Under the pieces are notes generated by a model that searched no databases, was not told the DNA's origin, and worked only from the letters and a program-made list of their open reading frames with translations. Positions 23,653 through 32,841 of a DNA stretch of 37,515 nt are shown here, in pieces. The stretch comes from an uncultured Collinsella sp. (GTDB lineage Bacteria > Actinomycetota > Coriobacteriia > Coriobacteriales > Coriobacteriaceae). The DNA is taken from the NCBI GenBank assembly GCA_902470915.1, contig CABRIB010000005.1, positions 1 to 37,515 on the forward strand, written 5' to 3'. Each line of letters opens with the position of its first letter. The stretch's first letter is position 1. The translations under genes were made by a program, and so were the position numbers.

Positions 23653-24456
23653 GTGGAAATTTTTGAAAAGCTGCCTGATGAGATTAATCATCTGGTCAGC
23701 GAGTTCAGCTCCACCCCTGTCGTGGGCGATTTGGGCTGCGGCATCACGCAGTACTCGTTTTGGCTGATCGTCTCCACGATCGTGCTCCTGATCGTCCTGG
23801 CCGTGTTCAAGAAGAAGCAGACCCTGGTTCCCAAGGGCTTCTTCGTCAACGGTTTCGAGTACATCATCGAGTACGTCGAGAACGATATCGGCAAGGGCGT
23901 CGTGGGTGAGAACTGGAAGAAGCACTTCCCGTTCCTGTGCTCGCTTTTCCTGTTCATCCTGATCAATAACATGATCGGCCTGATCCCGGGAATGAAGCCC
24001 GGCACCGGCGCAATCGGCTCCACCGCCGCGCTCGCCATTTTCGCCTTCGTGTACTTCATCTACTACGGATGCAAGGCTCACGGCGTGATCGGCTACATCA
24101 AGAGCCTCGCCCCGCAGGGCGTGAGCTTCCCGATGAACGTGCTCGTGTGGGTCGTCGAGCTCTTCTCGACCTTCCTGCGCCTTATCACGCTCGCCGTCCG
24201 TCTGTTCTGCAACATGTTCGCAGGACACGTGGTCATGGGCTCGTTCGCCATCATGGCGAGCATGTTCATGCAGCCGCTGCTTCAGCAGGTTTCCGCGGCC
24301 CACGCCGTCGGCGCCCTGCCTTCGCTGGCCTGGCTTGCCATCCTCATCCTGATCTATGCGATCGAGCTTGTGGTCGGCGCCATCCAGGCTTACGTCTTCA
24401 CGGTCCTTACCGCCGTGTATGTCTCCGAGGCAGAGGAGGTCGCGGAGGAGGAGTAG
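23653..24456 (+). CDS. atpB: ATP synthase Fo subunit a
   Basis: A 267-residue membrane subunit forming the proton half-channels. The essential arginine is Arg183 in LITLAVRLFCNMFAGH. PKGFFVNGFEYIIEYV is the family's cytoplasmic loop, and the C-terminal helices end in a short acidic tail (SEAEEVAEEE). The start codon is GTG, 3 bases after the preceding stop, with GAAAGG as RBS. Five or six membrane segments are visible. Length is normal. Confidence 0.95.
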   Translation: MEIFEKLPDEINHLVSEFSSTPVVGDLGCGITQYSFWLIVSTIVLLIVLAVFKKKQTLVPKGFFVNGFEYIIEYVENDIGKGVVGENWKKHFPFLCSLFLFILINNMIGLIPGMKPGTGAIGSTAALAIFAFVYFIYYGCKAHGVIGYIKSLAPQGVSFPMNVLVWVVELFSTFLRLITLAVRLFCNMFAGHVVMGSFAIMASMFMQPLLQQVSAAHAVGALPSLAWLAILILIYAIELVVGAIQAYVFTVLTAVYVSEAEEVAEEE

Positions 24457-24580
24457 TCTTCCGTTCGCACCTTAAAGGTAAGGCAATTCGTTAAACCGCC
24501 GGTGCCCGTACCCATGGAGCCCGGCAGTTATAAAAAGGTTATCCTGCGTGAAATAAGACACGCACGACAAAGGAGGAATC

Positions 24581-24775
24581 GTGGGAGTTATCGGTTACGG
24601 TCTCGGTGTTATCGGCGCTGGTCTTGCTATCGGCCTGTCTGCTCTGGGTGCTACGGGTGCTATGGCCCGTCAGCCTGAGGTCCAGGGCCGCGTGTTCACC
24701 GTCTTCATCATGGGCTCCGCCTTCGGCGAGGCTCTGGCTCTGATCGGCTTCGTTGTCGCGCTGATCGTTAAATAG
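24581..24775 (+). CDS. atpE: ATP synthase Fo subunit c
   Basis: A 64-residue, two-helix c subunit, short for the family (70-90 is usual). The first helix carries small-residue packing (GYGLGVIGAGLAIGLSALGATG), then the polar loop ARQPE (29-33), then the ion-binding Glu50 (SAFGEALALIGF). There is no Gln/Glu-Ser-Thr sodium signature in the two helices, so protons are the likely coupling ion. It starts with GTG behind a perfect AGGAGG. The 124-base gap before it is the longest in the operon and may hold translation-enhancing sequence, since many c rings need about ten copies per enzyme. Confidence 0.95.
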   Translation: MGVIGYGLGVIGAGLAIGLSALGATGAMARQPEVQGRVFTVFIMGSAFGEALALIGFVVALIVK

Positions 24776-24790
24776 CACGGAGCGTCAAGT

Positions 24791-25393
24791 ATGAATCTTT
24801 CATCCCAGAAGAGCGCGATCGCACTCTCCGCGTCCGCGGCCGCGCTGCTCATGCCGGTTTCCGCGTTCGCCGAGGACGGCGCTGCCGGTGCGGACATCCT
24901 CATCCCTAAGATGGCGGAGTTCATCCCGGCGCTTATCGCCTTCCTGATTATCTGGATCGTGCTGGCCAAGGTCGCCCTGCCGGGCATCATGAAAACCATG
25001 GAGGAGCGCGGCAAGAAGATCGAGGAGAGCCTCGACGAGGCCGAGAAGACCAAGCAGGAGGCTATCGCCAAGCGCACTGAGTCCGACTCGATCGTCACCG
25101 ACGCCCGTCGTCAGGCTGCCGACATTGTTCTCGAGGCCCGTAAGGACGCCGAGTCCGAGCGCGCCCGTATCATCGAGGCTGCTCACAAGGAGGCCGAGGA
25201 GATCATCGCCAAGGCCCATACGACCGTCGAGGACGAGCGCAAGTCCATCTACGCCGGTGCCGCGAGCTCCATTGCCGACCTGTCCGTTGCCGTCGCCACC
25301 AAGATCGTGGGCGAGGCACTCGAGGACGAGGCCGAGCAGAAGAAGCTCATCGAGCGCTACATCCAGGAAGCAGGTAGCCTGAATGCCGACTAG
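24791..25393 (+). CDS. atpF: ATP synthase Fo subunit b, with N-terminal signal-like extension
   Basis: A 200-residue peripheral-stalk subunit. The membrane anchor (about 44-62, FIPALIAFLIIWIVLAKVALPG) precedes a long Ala/Glu/Lys-rich helix (about 65-165) that dimerises and reaches F1. Ahead of the anchor is MNLSSQKSAIALSASAAALLMPVSAFAEDG, which reads like a cleavable signal peptide ending AFA. Ordinary b subunits begin at the anchor. Whether it is cleaved or spans the membrane cannot be told. The gene's last 11 bases overlap atpH. Confidence 0.94.
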   Translation: MNLSSQKSAIALSASAAALLMPVSAFAEDGAAGADILIPKMAEFIPALIAFLIIWIVLAKVALPGIMKTMEERGKKIEESLDEAEKTKQEAIAKRTESDSIVTDARRQAADIVLEARKDAESERARIIEAAHKEAEEIIAKAHTTVEDERKSIYAGAASSIADLSVAVATKIVGEALEDEAEQKKLIERYIQEAGSLNAD

Positions 25394-25859
25394 CCGCTAT
25401 CAGGACAAGGTGCTCGAGACCTACGCGCGCTCCATTCTGGAAGCCGCTAAGGCCGAGAACCATGTGTTCGAGGACCTCGAGATGATCGAGCGCCTGGCTT
25501 CTGCCAGCCCCGAGATCATCGCTGTGCTCGACACCATGTCCAAGCGCGACCAGCTCGACCTTCTTCCCAAGGTGGCAGCTGCCTTTAAGTATGTTGCCGA
25601 GGAAGACGAGGATGTAGTGGGCGTGACCGTCACCACGGCGATCCCGCTCGACGACGAGCTGCGTCAAACCATCACTAAGAAATGCGAGCAGGACTTCGGC
25701 CGCAAGGTATTCCTTATCGAGCAGGTCGACCCGTCTATCGTGGGCGGCCTGGTGCTCGAGGCTCGCGGCGAGCGTCGTGACATTTCCGTCAAGACGCAGC
25801 TGCGCATCGCGCAGGAGACCCTCGCAAACTCTGCTAATTCGTACGGAGGTGAAGCCTAA
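25383..25859 (+). CDS. atpH: ATP synthase F1 subunit delta
   Basis: A 158-residue stalk subunit that links the b dimer to the top of the alpha/beta ring. It has the family's YARSILEAA opening, central helices, and the closing DPSIVGGLVLEARGERRDISVKTQL (about 119-143). It is about 20 residues shorter than E. coli delta. It overlaps atpF by 11 bases and atpA by 1 (TAATG), so translation is probably coupled along this part of the operon. Confidence 0.95.
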   Translation: MPTSRYQDKVLETYARSILEAAKAENHVFEDLEMIERLASASPEIIAVLDTMSKRDQLDLLPKVAAAFKYVAEEDEDVVGVTVTTAIPLDDELRQTITKKCEQDFGRKVFLIEQVDPSIVGGLVLEARGERRDISVKTQLRIAQETLANSANSYGGEA

Positions 25860-27457
25860 TGTCCGAAACCCTCAATGCCCAGGATATCGCCAAGAAACTG
25901 CAGGAGCAGCTCACGAGCCTCTCCGCGACGGTCGATACGCATGAGGTTTCAACGGTCGACGAGGTAGGCGACGGCATCGCGCGCGTCTCCGGCCTCAAGA
26001 GCGCCATGGCAGGCGAGCTTCTGGAGTTCAAGAGCTCCGATACCGGTGAGACCGTTTTCGGCCTTGCCCAGAACCTTGACCGTGACGAGGTCGGCGCCGT
26101 TCTGTTTGGTGCCGTCGACTCCATCAAGGAAGGCGACGAGTGTCGCACCACTGGCCGCATTATGGATATCCCCGTGAGCCGTGCCATGCTCGGCCGCGTC
26201 GTCAATCCGCTCGGCCAGCCCATCGACGGTTTGGGTGACATTGTCGCCACGCACCGTCGCCCCATCGAGTTCAAGGCCCCCGGCGTCATCGACCGTACAC
26301 CGGTGTGCGAGCCGGTTCAGACTGGCCTGCTCGCCATCGACTCCATGGTGCCTATCGGCCGCGGCCAGCGCGAGCTTATCATCGGCGACCGTAAGACCGG
26401 TAAGACCGCCATTGCCATCGACGCTATCCTCAACCAGCGTGGCAAGGGCATGGTCTGCATCTATGTCGCCATCGGCCAGAAGGCCTCCACGGTTGCCAAC
26501 ATCCGTGAGACCCTCGCCCAGCACGGTGCGCTCGACTACACCATCATCGTTTCGGCAACCGCTGCCGATTCCGCCCCTATGCAGTACATCGCGCCTATGG
26601 CCGGTGCCGCTATCGGCGAGTTCTTCATGTACAACGGCGAGGACGGCAAGCCCGCCAGCGAGACCAACCCCGGCGGCCACGTGCTCGTCATCTACGACGA
26701 CCTGTCCAAGCAGGCTGTGGCCTACCGTCAGATGTCGCTGACGCTGCACCGTCCGCCCGGACGCGAGGCCTATCCTGGCGACATCTTCTACCTGCACTCT
26801 CGTCTGCTCGAGCGTGCCGTCAAGATGTCCAAGAAGAACGGTTACGGCTCCATGACGGCTCTGCCGATCATCGAGACCCAGGACGGCGACGTTTCGGCTT
26901 ACATTCCGACCAACGTTATTTCCATTACCGATGGTCAGATCTACCTGCAGTCCGAGCTCTTCTTCCAGGGCCAGCGCCCGGCAGTCGACGTGGGCATCTC
27001 CGTGTCCCGCGTCGGTGGTGACGCACAGACCAAGGCTATGAAGCAGGTCGCCGGCAACCTCCGTCTGGACCTCGCTTCGTACCAGGAGCTCGCCGGCTTT
27101 ACGCAGTTCGGCTCCGACCTCGACGAGGCTACTCAGAAGCAGCTGACCCATGGTGCCCGCATGACCGAGCTCCTGAAGCAGCCGCGCTACAAGCCGTTTG
27201 AGGTTGGCGAGCAGATCGTTACGCTGTTCGCTGGCAACGAGGGCTTCCTGGATGACCTGGAGATCGCCGACGTGCTGCCTTTCCGTGCCGAGCTCATCGA
27301 GTACATGGACAATGGCTTTGGCTCGCTGCTCGACAAGGTTCGCGCCAAGAAGATCGATGATGACACCAAGGCTGAGCTCTTGCGCGTCATCGGCGACTTC
27401 AAGCAGCAGTTCATGGCCAAGCACCATTCGGATGTTTCTGGATCAGAGGAGAACTAA
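25859..27457 (+). CDS. atpA: ATP synthase F1 subunit alpha
   Basis: A 532-residue nucleotide-binding, non-catalytic subunit. The P-loop is GDRKTGKT (176-183). The IGRGQRELIIG lead-in, the ISVSRVGGDAQTKAMKQVAG string and the C-terminal helical domain are standard. About 20 residues longer than E. coli alpha, mostly at the C terminus (KHHSDVSGSEEN). The ATG shares a base with the atpH stop, and GGAGGTG stands 8 bases before it. Confidence 0.97.
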   Translation: MSETLNAQDIAKKLQEQLTSLSATVDTHEVSTVDEVGDGIARVSGLKSAMAGELLEFKSSDTGETVFGLAQNLDRDEVGAVLFGAVDSIKEGDECRTTGRIMDIPVSRAMLGRVVNPLGQPIDGLGDIVATHRRPIEFKAPGVIDRTPVCEPVQTGLLAIDSMVPIGRGQRELIIGDRKTGKTAIAIDAILNQRGKGMVCIYVAIGQKASTVANIRETLAQHGALDYTIIVSATAADSAPMQYIAPMAGAAIGEFFMYNGEDGKPASETNPGGHVLVIYDDLSKQAVAYRQMSLTLHRPPGREAYPGDIFYLHSRLLERAVKMSKKNGYGSMTALPIIETQDGDVSAYIPTNVISITDGQIYLQSELFFQGQRPAVDVGISVSRVGGDAQTKAMKQVAGNLRLDLASYQELAGFTQFGSDLDEATQKQLTHGARMTELLKQPRYKPFEVGEQIVTLFAGNEGFLDDLEIADVLPFRAELIEYMDNGFGSLLDKVRAKKIDDDTKAELLRVIGDFKQQFMAKHHSDVSGSEEN

Positions 27458-27462
27458 GCCCC

Positions 27463-28371
27463 ATGGCCAACCTTCGCGACATTAAGAAGCGAATCTCCTC
27501 GGTTACCACGACCAAGCAGATCACGCGCACGATGGAGATGGTCTCTACGGCCAAGATCCGTCGTGCCCTCGATCGCTCCAAGCAGGCCGAGCCCTATAAG
27601 GAGGCGCTGACCGACGTCATGTTGACGGTCGCCGGCGACGCTTCCTGTTCGGGCACCGATCCCATGCTGCAGAAGCATGAGAACGTCAAGCATGGCCTGA
27701 TTGTCGTTATTGCCTCGGACCGCGGCCTTGCCGGCGGTTTCAATACGACGGTGGAGCGCACGGCCGAAAAGCTCGCCGCTTCTTGGGCGAACGACGGCAT
27801 CGAGTGCGAGATCATCGCGTGCGGGCGTAAGCCGGCCACGTATTTCCGTGACCGCGCAAACGTCGTCATGCACTTTGAGGGCAACTCCTCTGAGCCCGAT
27901 TTCAATCAGGCCCGCATGATCTCCTCTCATATCTGCGATGCGTATCGTGCCGGTGAGCTTGACCGTGTCGAGCTTGTCTACCACCACGCCAAGAACCGCG
28001 TGGATCAGGAGCTTCGCGTCGAGCATCTGTTGCCGCTCGACCCCGAGATGATCGCTATGGCCCACGGTCCGCGTAAGAACGAGACCGACGCCCCTAAGCG
28101 CATCTCGTCCACGTTCGAGTTCGTGCCCTCTCCCGAGCATGTTCTCGGCAAGCTTGTGCCGTCTTATATCCTGACGGTCATCTACCAGGCCCTGATCGAT
28201 TCGGCGGCTGCCGAGCAGGGTGCACGCCGCAAGGCCATGCACTCCGCGACGGAAAACGCCACCGCGATCATCTCGACCCTTACCCGCACGTATAGTCGCG
28301 TGCGCCAGGCTTCGATCACGACCGAGATTAACGAGATCGTCGGCGGAGCCTCAGCATTGGAGGAACAGTAA
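27463..28371 (+). CDS. atpG: ATP synthase F1 subunit gamma
   Basis: A 302-residue rotor shaft. N-terminal helix MANLRDIKKRISSVTTTKQITRTMEMVSTAKIRRA and C-terminal helix RMKAMHSATENATA-like (here ARRKAMHSATENATAIISTLTRTYSRVRQASITTEINEI) form the coiled coil. IASDRGLAGGFN is the conserved centre. GAGGAG at the end of atpA serves as RBS. It shares one base with atpD. Confidence 0.96.
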   Translation: MANLRDIKKRISSVTTTKQITRTMEMVSTAKIRRALDRSKQAEPYKEALTDVMLTVAGDASCSGTDPMLQKHENVKHGLIVVIASDRGLAGGFNTTVERTAEKLAASWANDGIECEIIACGRKPATYFRDRANVVMHFEGNSSEPDFNQARMISSHICDAYRAGELDRVELVYHHAKNRVDQELRVEHLLPLDPEMIAMAHGPRKNETDAPKRISSTFEFVPSPEHVLGKLVPSYILTVIYQALIDSAAAEQGARRKAMHSATENATAIISTLTRTYSRVRQASITTEINEIVGGASALEEQ

Positions 28372-29825
28372 TGGCTAATAACACCGTAAAGCTTGCGGTC
28401 GAGGAAGCCACCAAGAAGACGACTGCCGGTGATGGTCGCATCGTGCGAATCATCGGCCCTGTCGTCGACGTCAAGTTTGACGGCGCGGTGCCCCCGATCT
28501 ACAACGCGCTCACGGTCGAGGCCGAGACCCCGATCGGTCACCTGAGCACGATCCTCGAGGTCGAGAGCCAGCTTCCGGGCGGCGTCGTCCGCACGGTCGC
28601 CATGTCCTCGACCGACGGCCTGCAGCGCGGCCTCATCGCCACCGATACCGGTGAGCCCATGAAGATGCCCGTTGGTCCCAAGACGCTCGGCCGCATTTGG
28701 AACGTCATGGGCAAGCCCGTCGACGGCAAGCCCATGCCCGAGGTGGAGGAGTTCTACCCCATCCACCATGCAGCGCCCCGTTTCGACGAGCTCACCACCA
28801 AGACCGAGATCTTCGAGACCGGCATCAAGGCCGTCGACCTGCTCGAGCCCTACATCCGTGGCGGCAAGACGGGCCTGTTCGGCGGCGCCGGTGTCGGCAA
28901 GACCGTTCTGATTCAGGAGCTCATCAACAACCTCGCCCAGGAGCACGGCGGCACCTCGGTGTTCACCGGCGTCGGCGAGCGTACCCGCGAGGGCACCGAC
29001 CTGTTCCTCGAGATGAGCGAGTCTGGCGTTATCGACAAGACCTGCTTGGTCTATGGTCAGATGAACGAGCCGCCCGGAGCGCGTCTGCGCATCGGTCTGG
29101 CCGGCCTTACCACCGCTGAGTATTTCCGTGATCGTGGCCAGGACGTTCTGCTGTTCATCGACAACATCTTCCGCTTCTCCCAGGCAGGTTCCGAGGTTTC
29201 CGCACTGCTGGGCCGTATGCCGTCCGCCGTTGGTTACCAGCCCACGCTGGCAACCGAGATGGGCGACCTCCAGGAGCGCATTACCTCGACCAAGACGGGC
29301 TCCATTACCTCCGTCCAGGCTGTCTACGTCCCCGCAGACGACCTGACCGACCCGGCGCCTGCCACGACGTTTACGCACCTCGACGCCACCACGGTTCTTT
29401 CGCGTAGCATTTCGTCGCTCGGCCTGTTCCCGGCTATCGACCCGCTCGCGTCTTCCTCCGACGCTCTCGATCCCTCGATCGTCGGCGAGGAGCACTACCG
29501 TGTCGCCGTCAAGGTCCAGGAGCTCCTGCAGGAGTACTCCGACCTTCAGGACATCATCGCCATTCTGGGTATGGACGAGCTGTCCGAGGAGCAGCGCCTT
29601 ACGGTCAACCGTGCCCGTAAGATTCAGCAGTTCCTCTCGCAGTCCTTCCACGTCGCCGAGAAGTTCACCGGCAACCCCGGTGTCTACGTCCGCGTCGAGG
29701 ATACCGTCCGCTCCTTCGCCGAGATTGTCGACGGCAAGGCCGATGACCTGCCCGAGCAGGCTTTCCGCTATGCTTCCACGATTGAGGACGTGCGCGAGCG
29801 CGCCCGCAAGATGGGGGAGAAGTAG
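28371..29825 (+). CDS. atpD: ATP synthase F1 subunit beta
   Basis: A 484-residue catalytic subunit. P-loop GGAGVGKT (171-178), catalytic GERTREG (about 202-208, the Glu activates water), Walker B VLLFIDNIFRF, and the DELSEEQ motif (DELSEEQRLTV) near the end. The first 21 residues (MANNTVKLAVEEATKKTTAGD) precede the usual GRIVRIIGPVVDV start. GGAGGA lies 8 bases before the ATG. Confidence 0.97.
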   Translation: MANNTVKLAVEEATKKTTAGDGRIVRIIGPVVDVKFDGAVPPIYNALTVEAETPIGHLSTILEVESQLPGGVVRTVAMSSTDGLQRGLIATDTGEPMKMPVGPKTLGRIWNVMGKPVDGKPMPEVEEFYPIHHAAPRFDELTTKTEIFETGIKAVDLLEPYIRGGKTGLFGGAGVGKTVLIQELINNLAQEHGGTSVFTGVGERTREGTDLFLEMSESGVIDKTCLVYGQMNEPPGARLRIGLAGLTTAEYFRDRGQDVLLFIDNIFRFSQAGSEVSALLGRMPSAVGYQPTLATEMGDLQERITSTKTGSITSVQAVYVPADDLTDPAPATTFTHLDATTVLSRSISSLGLFPAIDPLASSSDALDPSIVGEEHYRVAVKVQELLQEYSDLQDIIAILGMDELSEEQRLTVNRARKIQQFLSQSFHVAEKFTGNPGVYVRVEDTVRSFAEIVDGKADDLPEQAFRYASTIEDVRERARKMGEK

Positions 29826-29828
29826 GTT

Positions 29829-30221
29829 ATGCGTATCCGCATCGTGTGCCCCGTGAGCTGCGCCTATGAGGGCGACGCTGCGTTTGTGTCGATTCCGTCC
29901 ACGGATGGCGAGTTTGGCGTTCTGCCTGCTCACTCCAGCGAGATCTGCACGATCGACCGCGGTTACGTTCGCGTTTCCGATAAGGCCATGGGCACTGTCG
30001 ACCACACGTTTGCCGTGGCCGGCGGCTATGCCCAGGTTGCGGACGATGTCGTGACCGTTCTCGCCGAGCGCGCTTGCGATTTGGCGACCGTCGATGCCGA
30101 CAAGCTTAAAGCTGATATTCAAGGTTTTGAAGAGAAGCTGGGTAATTTGTCGGAGGATGATGCACGCCGCGCCTACCTCTATAATGAAATCGCATGGTGT
30201 AAGCTCAAGCTTGCCCAATAG
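29829..30221 (+). CDS. atpC: ATP synthase F1 subunit epsilon
   Basis: A 130-residue subunit of the central stalk. The N-terminal beta sandwich includes VCPVSCAYEGDAAFVSIPSTDGEFGVLPAHS, the most conserved part. The C-terminal helical hairpin (about 83-130) ends in KLKLAQ and in other bacteria inhibits ATP hydrolysis. It starts 3 bases after atpD behind GGGGGAG and is the last gene of the operon. Confidence 0.93.
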   Translation: MRIRIVCPVSCAYEGDAAFVSIPSTDGEFGVLPAHSSEICTIDRGYVRVSDKAMGTVDHTFAVAGGYAQVADDVVTVLAERACDLATVDADKLKADIQGFEEKLGNLSEDDARRAYLYNEIAWCKLKLAQ

Positions 30222-30257
30222 TCAAACGATTTAGCGTTCGACCATTTGCGAACACAT

Positions 30258-30296
30258 CATGCCCGGGATGGCCCAGCCATCCCGGGCATGCTTTTT
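30258..30296 (+). terminator. ATP synthase operon terminator
   Basis: catgcccgggatgg (30258-30271) pairs perfectly with ccatcccgggcatg (30277-30290), loop cccag, followed by CTTTTT. A textbook intrinsic terminator. It lies 36 bases after the atpC stop and just before murA. Confidence 0.93.
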
Positions 30297-30309
30297 GAAA
30301 GGGTAGACC

Positions 30310-31593
30310 TTGGATATTATCCGCGTTGAGGGTGGCCACGCCATCGGAGGCTCCGTGCCCGTTTCGGGCGCCAAGAACTCCGCGCTCAAACTCATGGCGG
30401 CAACGCTTCTGGCGCCGGGCAAGACGACGCTGCAGAACGTGCCCGATATTTCCGATGTCCACGTGATGGGCAAGGTGCTCAAGGGTATGGGCGCCACAAT
30501 CGATGTCCTTGACGAGCACACGCTCGAGATCGATACCTCTCAGGTCGATTCTTGGGAGGCCCCCTACGAGCTCGTTGCCAAGATGCGTGCTTCCACAGCC
30601 GTGATGGGACCCCTGCTGGGTCGCTTCCATCGCGCCAAGATCGCCATGCCGGGCGGCTGCAACCTGGGTGCTCGCAAGATCGATATGCACATTCTTGGTC
30701 TTGAGGCCCTGGGCGTTGAGTTCGATACCGCCCACGGCTACATCAACGCTAATGCGCCCCAAGGTCTGCGCGGTACCACCGTCACGCTCGAGTTCGCCAG
30801 CGTCGGTGCGACCGAGAACCTCATCATGGCATCCGTGCGCGCGCAGGGCACCACGGTTATCGACAATGCCGCCCGCGAGCCCGAGATCGTCGATCTCGCC
30901 AACATGCTCAACGAGATGGGCGCCAAGATTGTCGGCGCGGGTACGCCCGTCGTGACCATCGAGGGCGTGGAAGAGCTGCATCCTGTTACCCATCGCGTAG
31001 TGGGCGACCGCATCGAGGCCGGTACCTTTATCGTTGCCGGTGCGTTGATGGCCGACGATCGCGGTGTCGATGTCACGGGCTTTTGCCCCATTCACTTGGG
31101 CATGGTGCTCAAGAAGATGGAGCTCATGGGTATCGACTGCGAGCGCGTCGAGGATGGCGTCCATGTAAACCGTGCCGAGCGTATCAAGCCGGTCGACATC
31201 CAGACGCTTCCGTTCCCCGGCTTCCCGACGGACATGCAGGCGCAGATTATGGTGCTCTCCGCCCTTGCCGACGGCAGTTCCGTTATTACCGAGAACATCT
31301 TCGAGAATCGCTTTATGTTTGCCTCTGAGCTGGTGCGCATGGGTGCCGACATTCGTATCGAGAGCCATCATGCCATGATTCATGGCGTTAAGGGCTTCTC
31401 GGGTGCACAGGTTACCTCGCCCGATCTGCGTGGCGGAGCGGCCCTCGTCGTAGCGGGCTTGATCGCCGACGGGACGACCGAGGTTTCGGCCATCCATCAC
31501 ATCAAGCGCGGCTACGAGCAGTTTGTCGAAAAGCTGCAGGCGCTCGGCGCGCATGTCGAGCATGCTTCCGTCCCCGATCCCGTCATCTACTAA
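30310..31593 (+). CDS. murA: UDP-N-acetylglucosamine 1-carboxyvinyltransferase
   Basis: A 427-residue enzyme that adds enolpyruvyl from PEP to UDP-GlcNAc, the first committed step of peptidoglycan synthesis. SGAKNSALK (19-27) includes the conserved Lys22 and Asn23; the active-site Cys117 lies in MPGGCNLG. It would be fosfomycin sensitive, as this Cys is the drug's target. The start is TTG at 30310 behind GAAAGGG, giving MDIIRVEGGH, the normal N terminus. The gene begins soon after the atp terminator; its promoter is not obvious and partial read-through is possible. Confidence 0.95.
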   Translation: MDIIRVEGGHAIGGSVPVSGAKNSALKLMAATLLAPGKTTLQNVPDISDVHVMGKVLKGMGATIDVLDEHTLEIDTSQVDSWEAPYELVAKMRASTAVMGPLLGRFHRAKIAMPGGCNLGARKIDMHILGLEALGVEFDTAHGYINANAPQGLRGTTVTLEFASVGATENLIMASVRAQGTTVIDNAAREPEIVDLANMLNEMGAKIVGAGTPVVTIEGVEELHPVTHRVVGDRIEAGTFIVAGALMADDRGVDVTGFCPIHLGMVLKKMELMGIDCERVEDGVHVNRAERIKPVDIQTLPFPGFPTDMQAQIMVLSALADGSSVITENIFENRFMFASELVRMGADIRIESHHAMIHGVKGFSGAQVTSPDLRGGAALVVAGLIADGTTEVSAIHHIKRGYEQFVEKLQALGAHVEHASVPDPVIY

Positions 31594-31605
31594 TACAGGT
31601 TGCCT

Positions 31606-32841
31606 ATGTTTAATAAAAAGCCCCTCGCGGATACCACCGCCCGAAGACCCTCAACTGGTGCGCAGGCCAAGATCTACAGTCGCGATAACGTGGCTCGCTA
31701 TTCCGAGCGCGCTCGTCAACGTCGTCGTAGCCACACGATTCGTCACGTCGCGCTCATTGTCGTGCTTGGTGTGCTGCTGAGTGCCACTACCGCTGCCGGC
31801 CTGTGGTTTGCCACCATTATGGGCAAGCTCGGCGATTCTAATGTCATTACCGACAATCTGCGTCGGGTTCTGGTTGACACCGATGAGGCAAAGGATCCGT
31901 TCTACGTGCTGCTTCTTGGCACCGACGGCCGTCCGGGCGAGGATACGTATCGTGCCGACTCGATTATCCTGGCACGCATCGACCCCACGCAAAAGCAGGC
32001 GACGCTCATTTCCGTTCCGCGCGACACCAAGGTCGAGTACAAGGGCGAGACCATGAAGATCAACGCCTGCCATACCGTTGGCGGCGCCGAGGCCATGGTC
32101 GAGGCGGTCAACGAGCTGTGCGGTGTTCAGATTTCCCACTATGCCGAGGTCAGCTTCGACGGTATGCAGGCGCTGATTGATTCGGTTGGCGGTATCGACA
32201 TTAACGCAACCGATGATGTTGACGACCCCGAGCACCTGGATATTAAGATTACCGCTGGCCAGCAGCATATGGACGGTGCCACCGCCCTTACCTATGCCCG
32301 CTGCCGCTACACCTATGCCGACGGCGATTACACGCGCATGCGCCACCAGCGTCAGGTGCTTGGCGCCCTTGCCAACCAGATTCTCAATAACTTCGATGCC
32401 ACGAAGATTTTTGGCCTGGTTAATTCGCTGTCCGATATGCTCGTAACCGATATGAGCGTTCAGGATATCGTGGCTACGGTCAACGCCATGCGCGGTATGG
32501 ATGTCGACGGTATCTACTCGGCCAACCTGCCCTCGTACGCCGACGACAGCACCATGATCGACGGTGTGAGCTACGTCTTTGTCTACGAGGACGAGCTCAA
32601 GGAAATGATGGAGCGCGTCGATGCCGGCAAGGATCCCAAGGGTCCCAACACTATGGGTCTTTCCGACGATTCCAGCTCTACGATCGGCGACCTGAACAAC
32701 AACACGTCTGACGACTACGCAAACGGTACCGCAACTTCATCGGTCAGCTCTGACGATTCCGATGACTCAAGCGATTCGAGCGATTCGGACTACTACGAAG
32801 AGCCCACCGGCGACGGCAACGGCTACGAGGCCAACTACTAA
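31606..32841 (+). CDS. LCP (LytR-CpsA-Psr) family envelope protein
   Basis: A 411-residue membrane-anchored protein. Basic N terminus (RYSERARQRRRSHTIRH), one membrane segment (about 46-70), then an external LCP domain (about 98-330). Conserved elements are LLLGTDGR (102-109), YRADSIILARI (115-125), SVPRDTKV (137-144) and the late YTRMRHQRQVLGAL. These proteins transfer lipid-linked polymers (teichoic acid or other glycans) onto peptidoglycan. The C-terminal 50 residues are Ser/Asp/Asn-rich and disordered (SSVSSDDSDDSSDSSDSDYYEE). I choose the ATG at 31606; a TTG six bases earlier is also in frame. Downstream of murA with a 12-base gap, so probably one operon. Confidence 0.92.
   Translation: MFNKKPLADTTARRPSTGAQAKIYSRDNVARYSERARQRRRSHTIRHVALIVVLGVLLSATTAAGLWFATIMGKLGDSNVITDNLRRVLVDTDEAKDPFYVLLLGTDGRPGEDTYRADSIILARIDPTQKQATLISVPRDTKVEYKGETMKINACHTVGGAEAMVEAVNELCGVQISHYAEVSFDGMQALIDSVGGIDINATDDVDDPEHLDIKITAGQQHMDGATALTYARCRYTYADGDYTRMRHQRQVLGALANQILNNFDATKIFGLVNSLSDMLVTDMSVQDIVATVNAMRGMDVDGIYSANLPSYADDSTMIDGVSYVFVYEDELKEMMERVDAGKDPKGPNTMGLSDDSSSTIGDLNNNTSDDYANGTATSSVSSDDSDDSSDSSDSDYYEEPTGDGNGYEANY

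Noticed and set aside
28182..30218. 678-codon minus-strand frame over atpD and atpC
   Set aside because: Antisense to two certain ATP synthase genes, and its composition is typical of a reverse-strand shadow.
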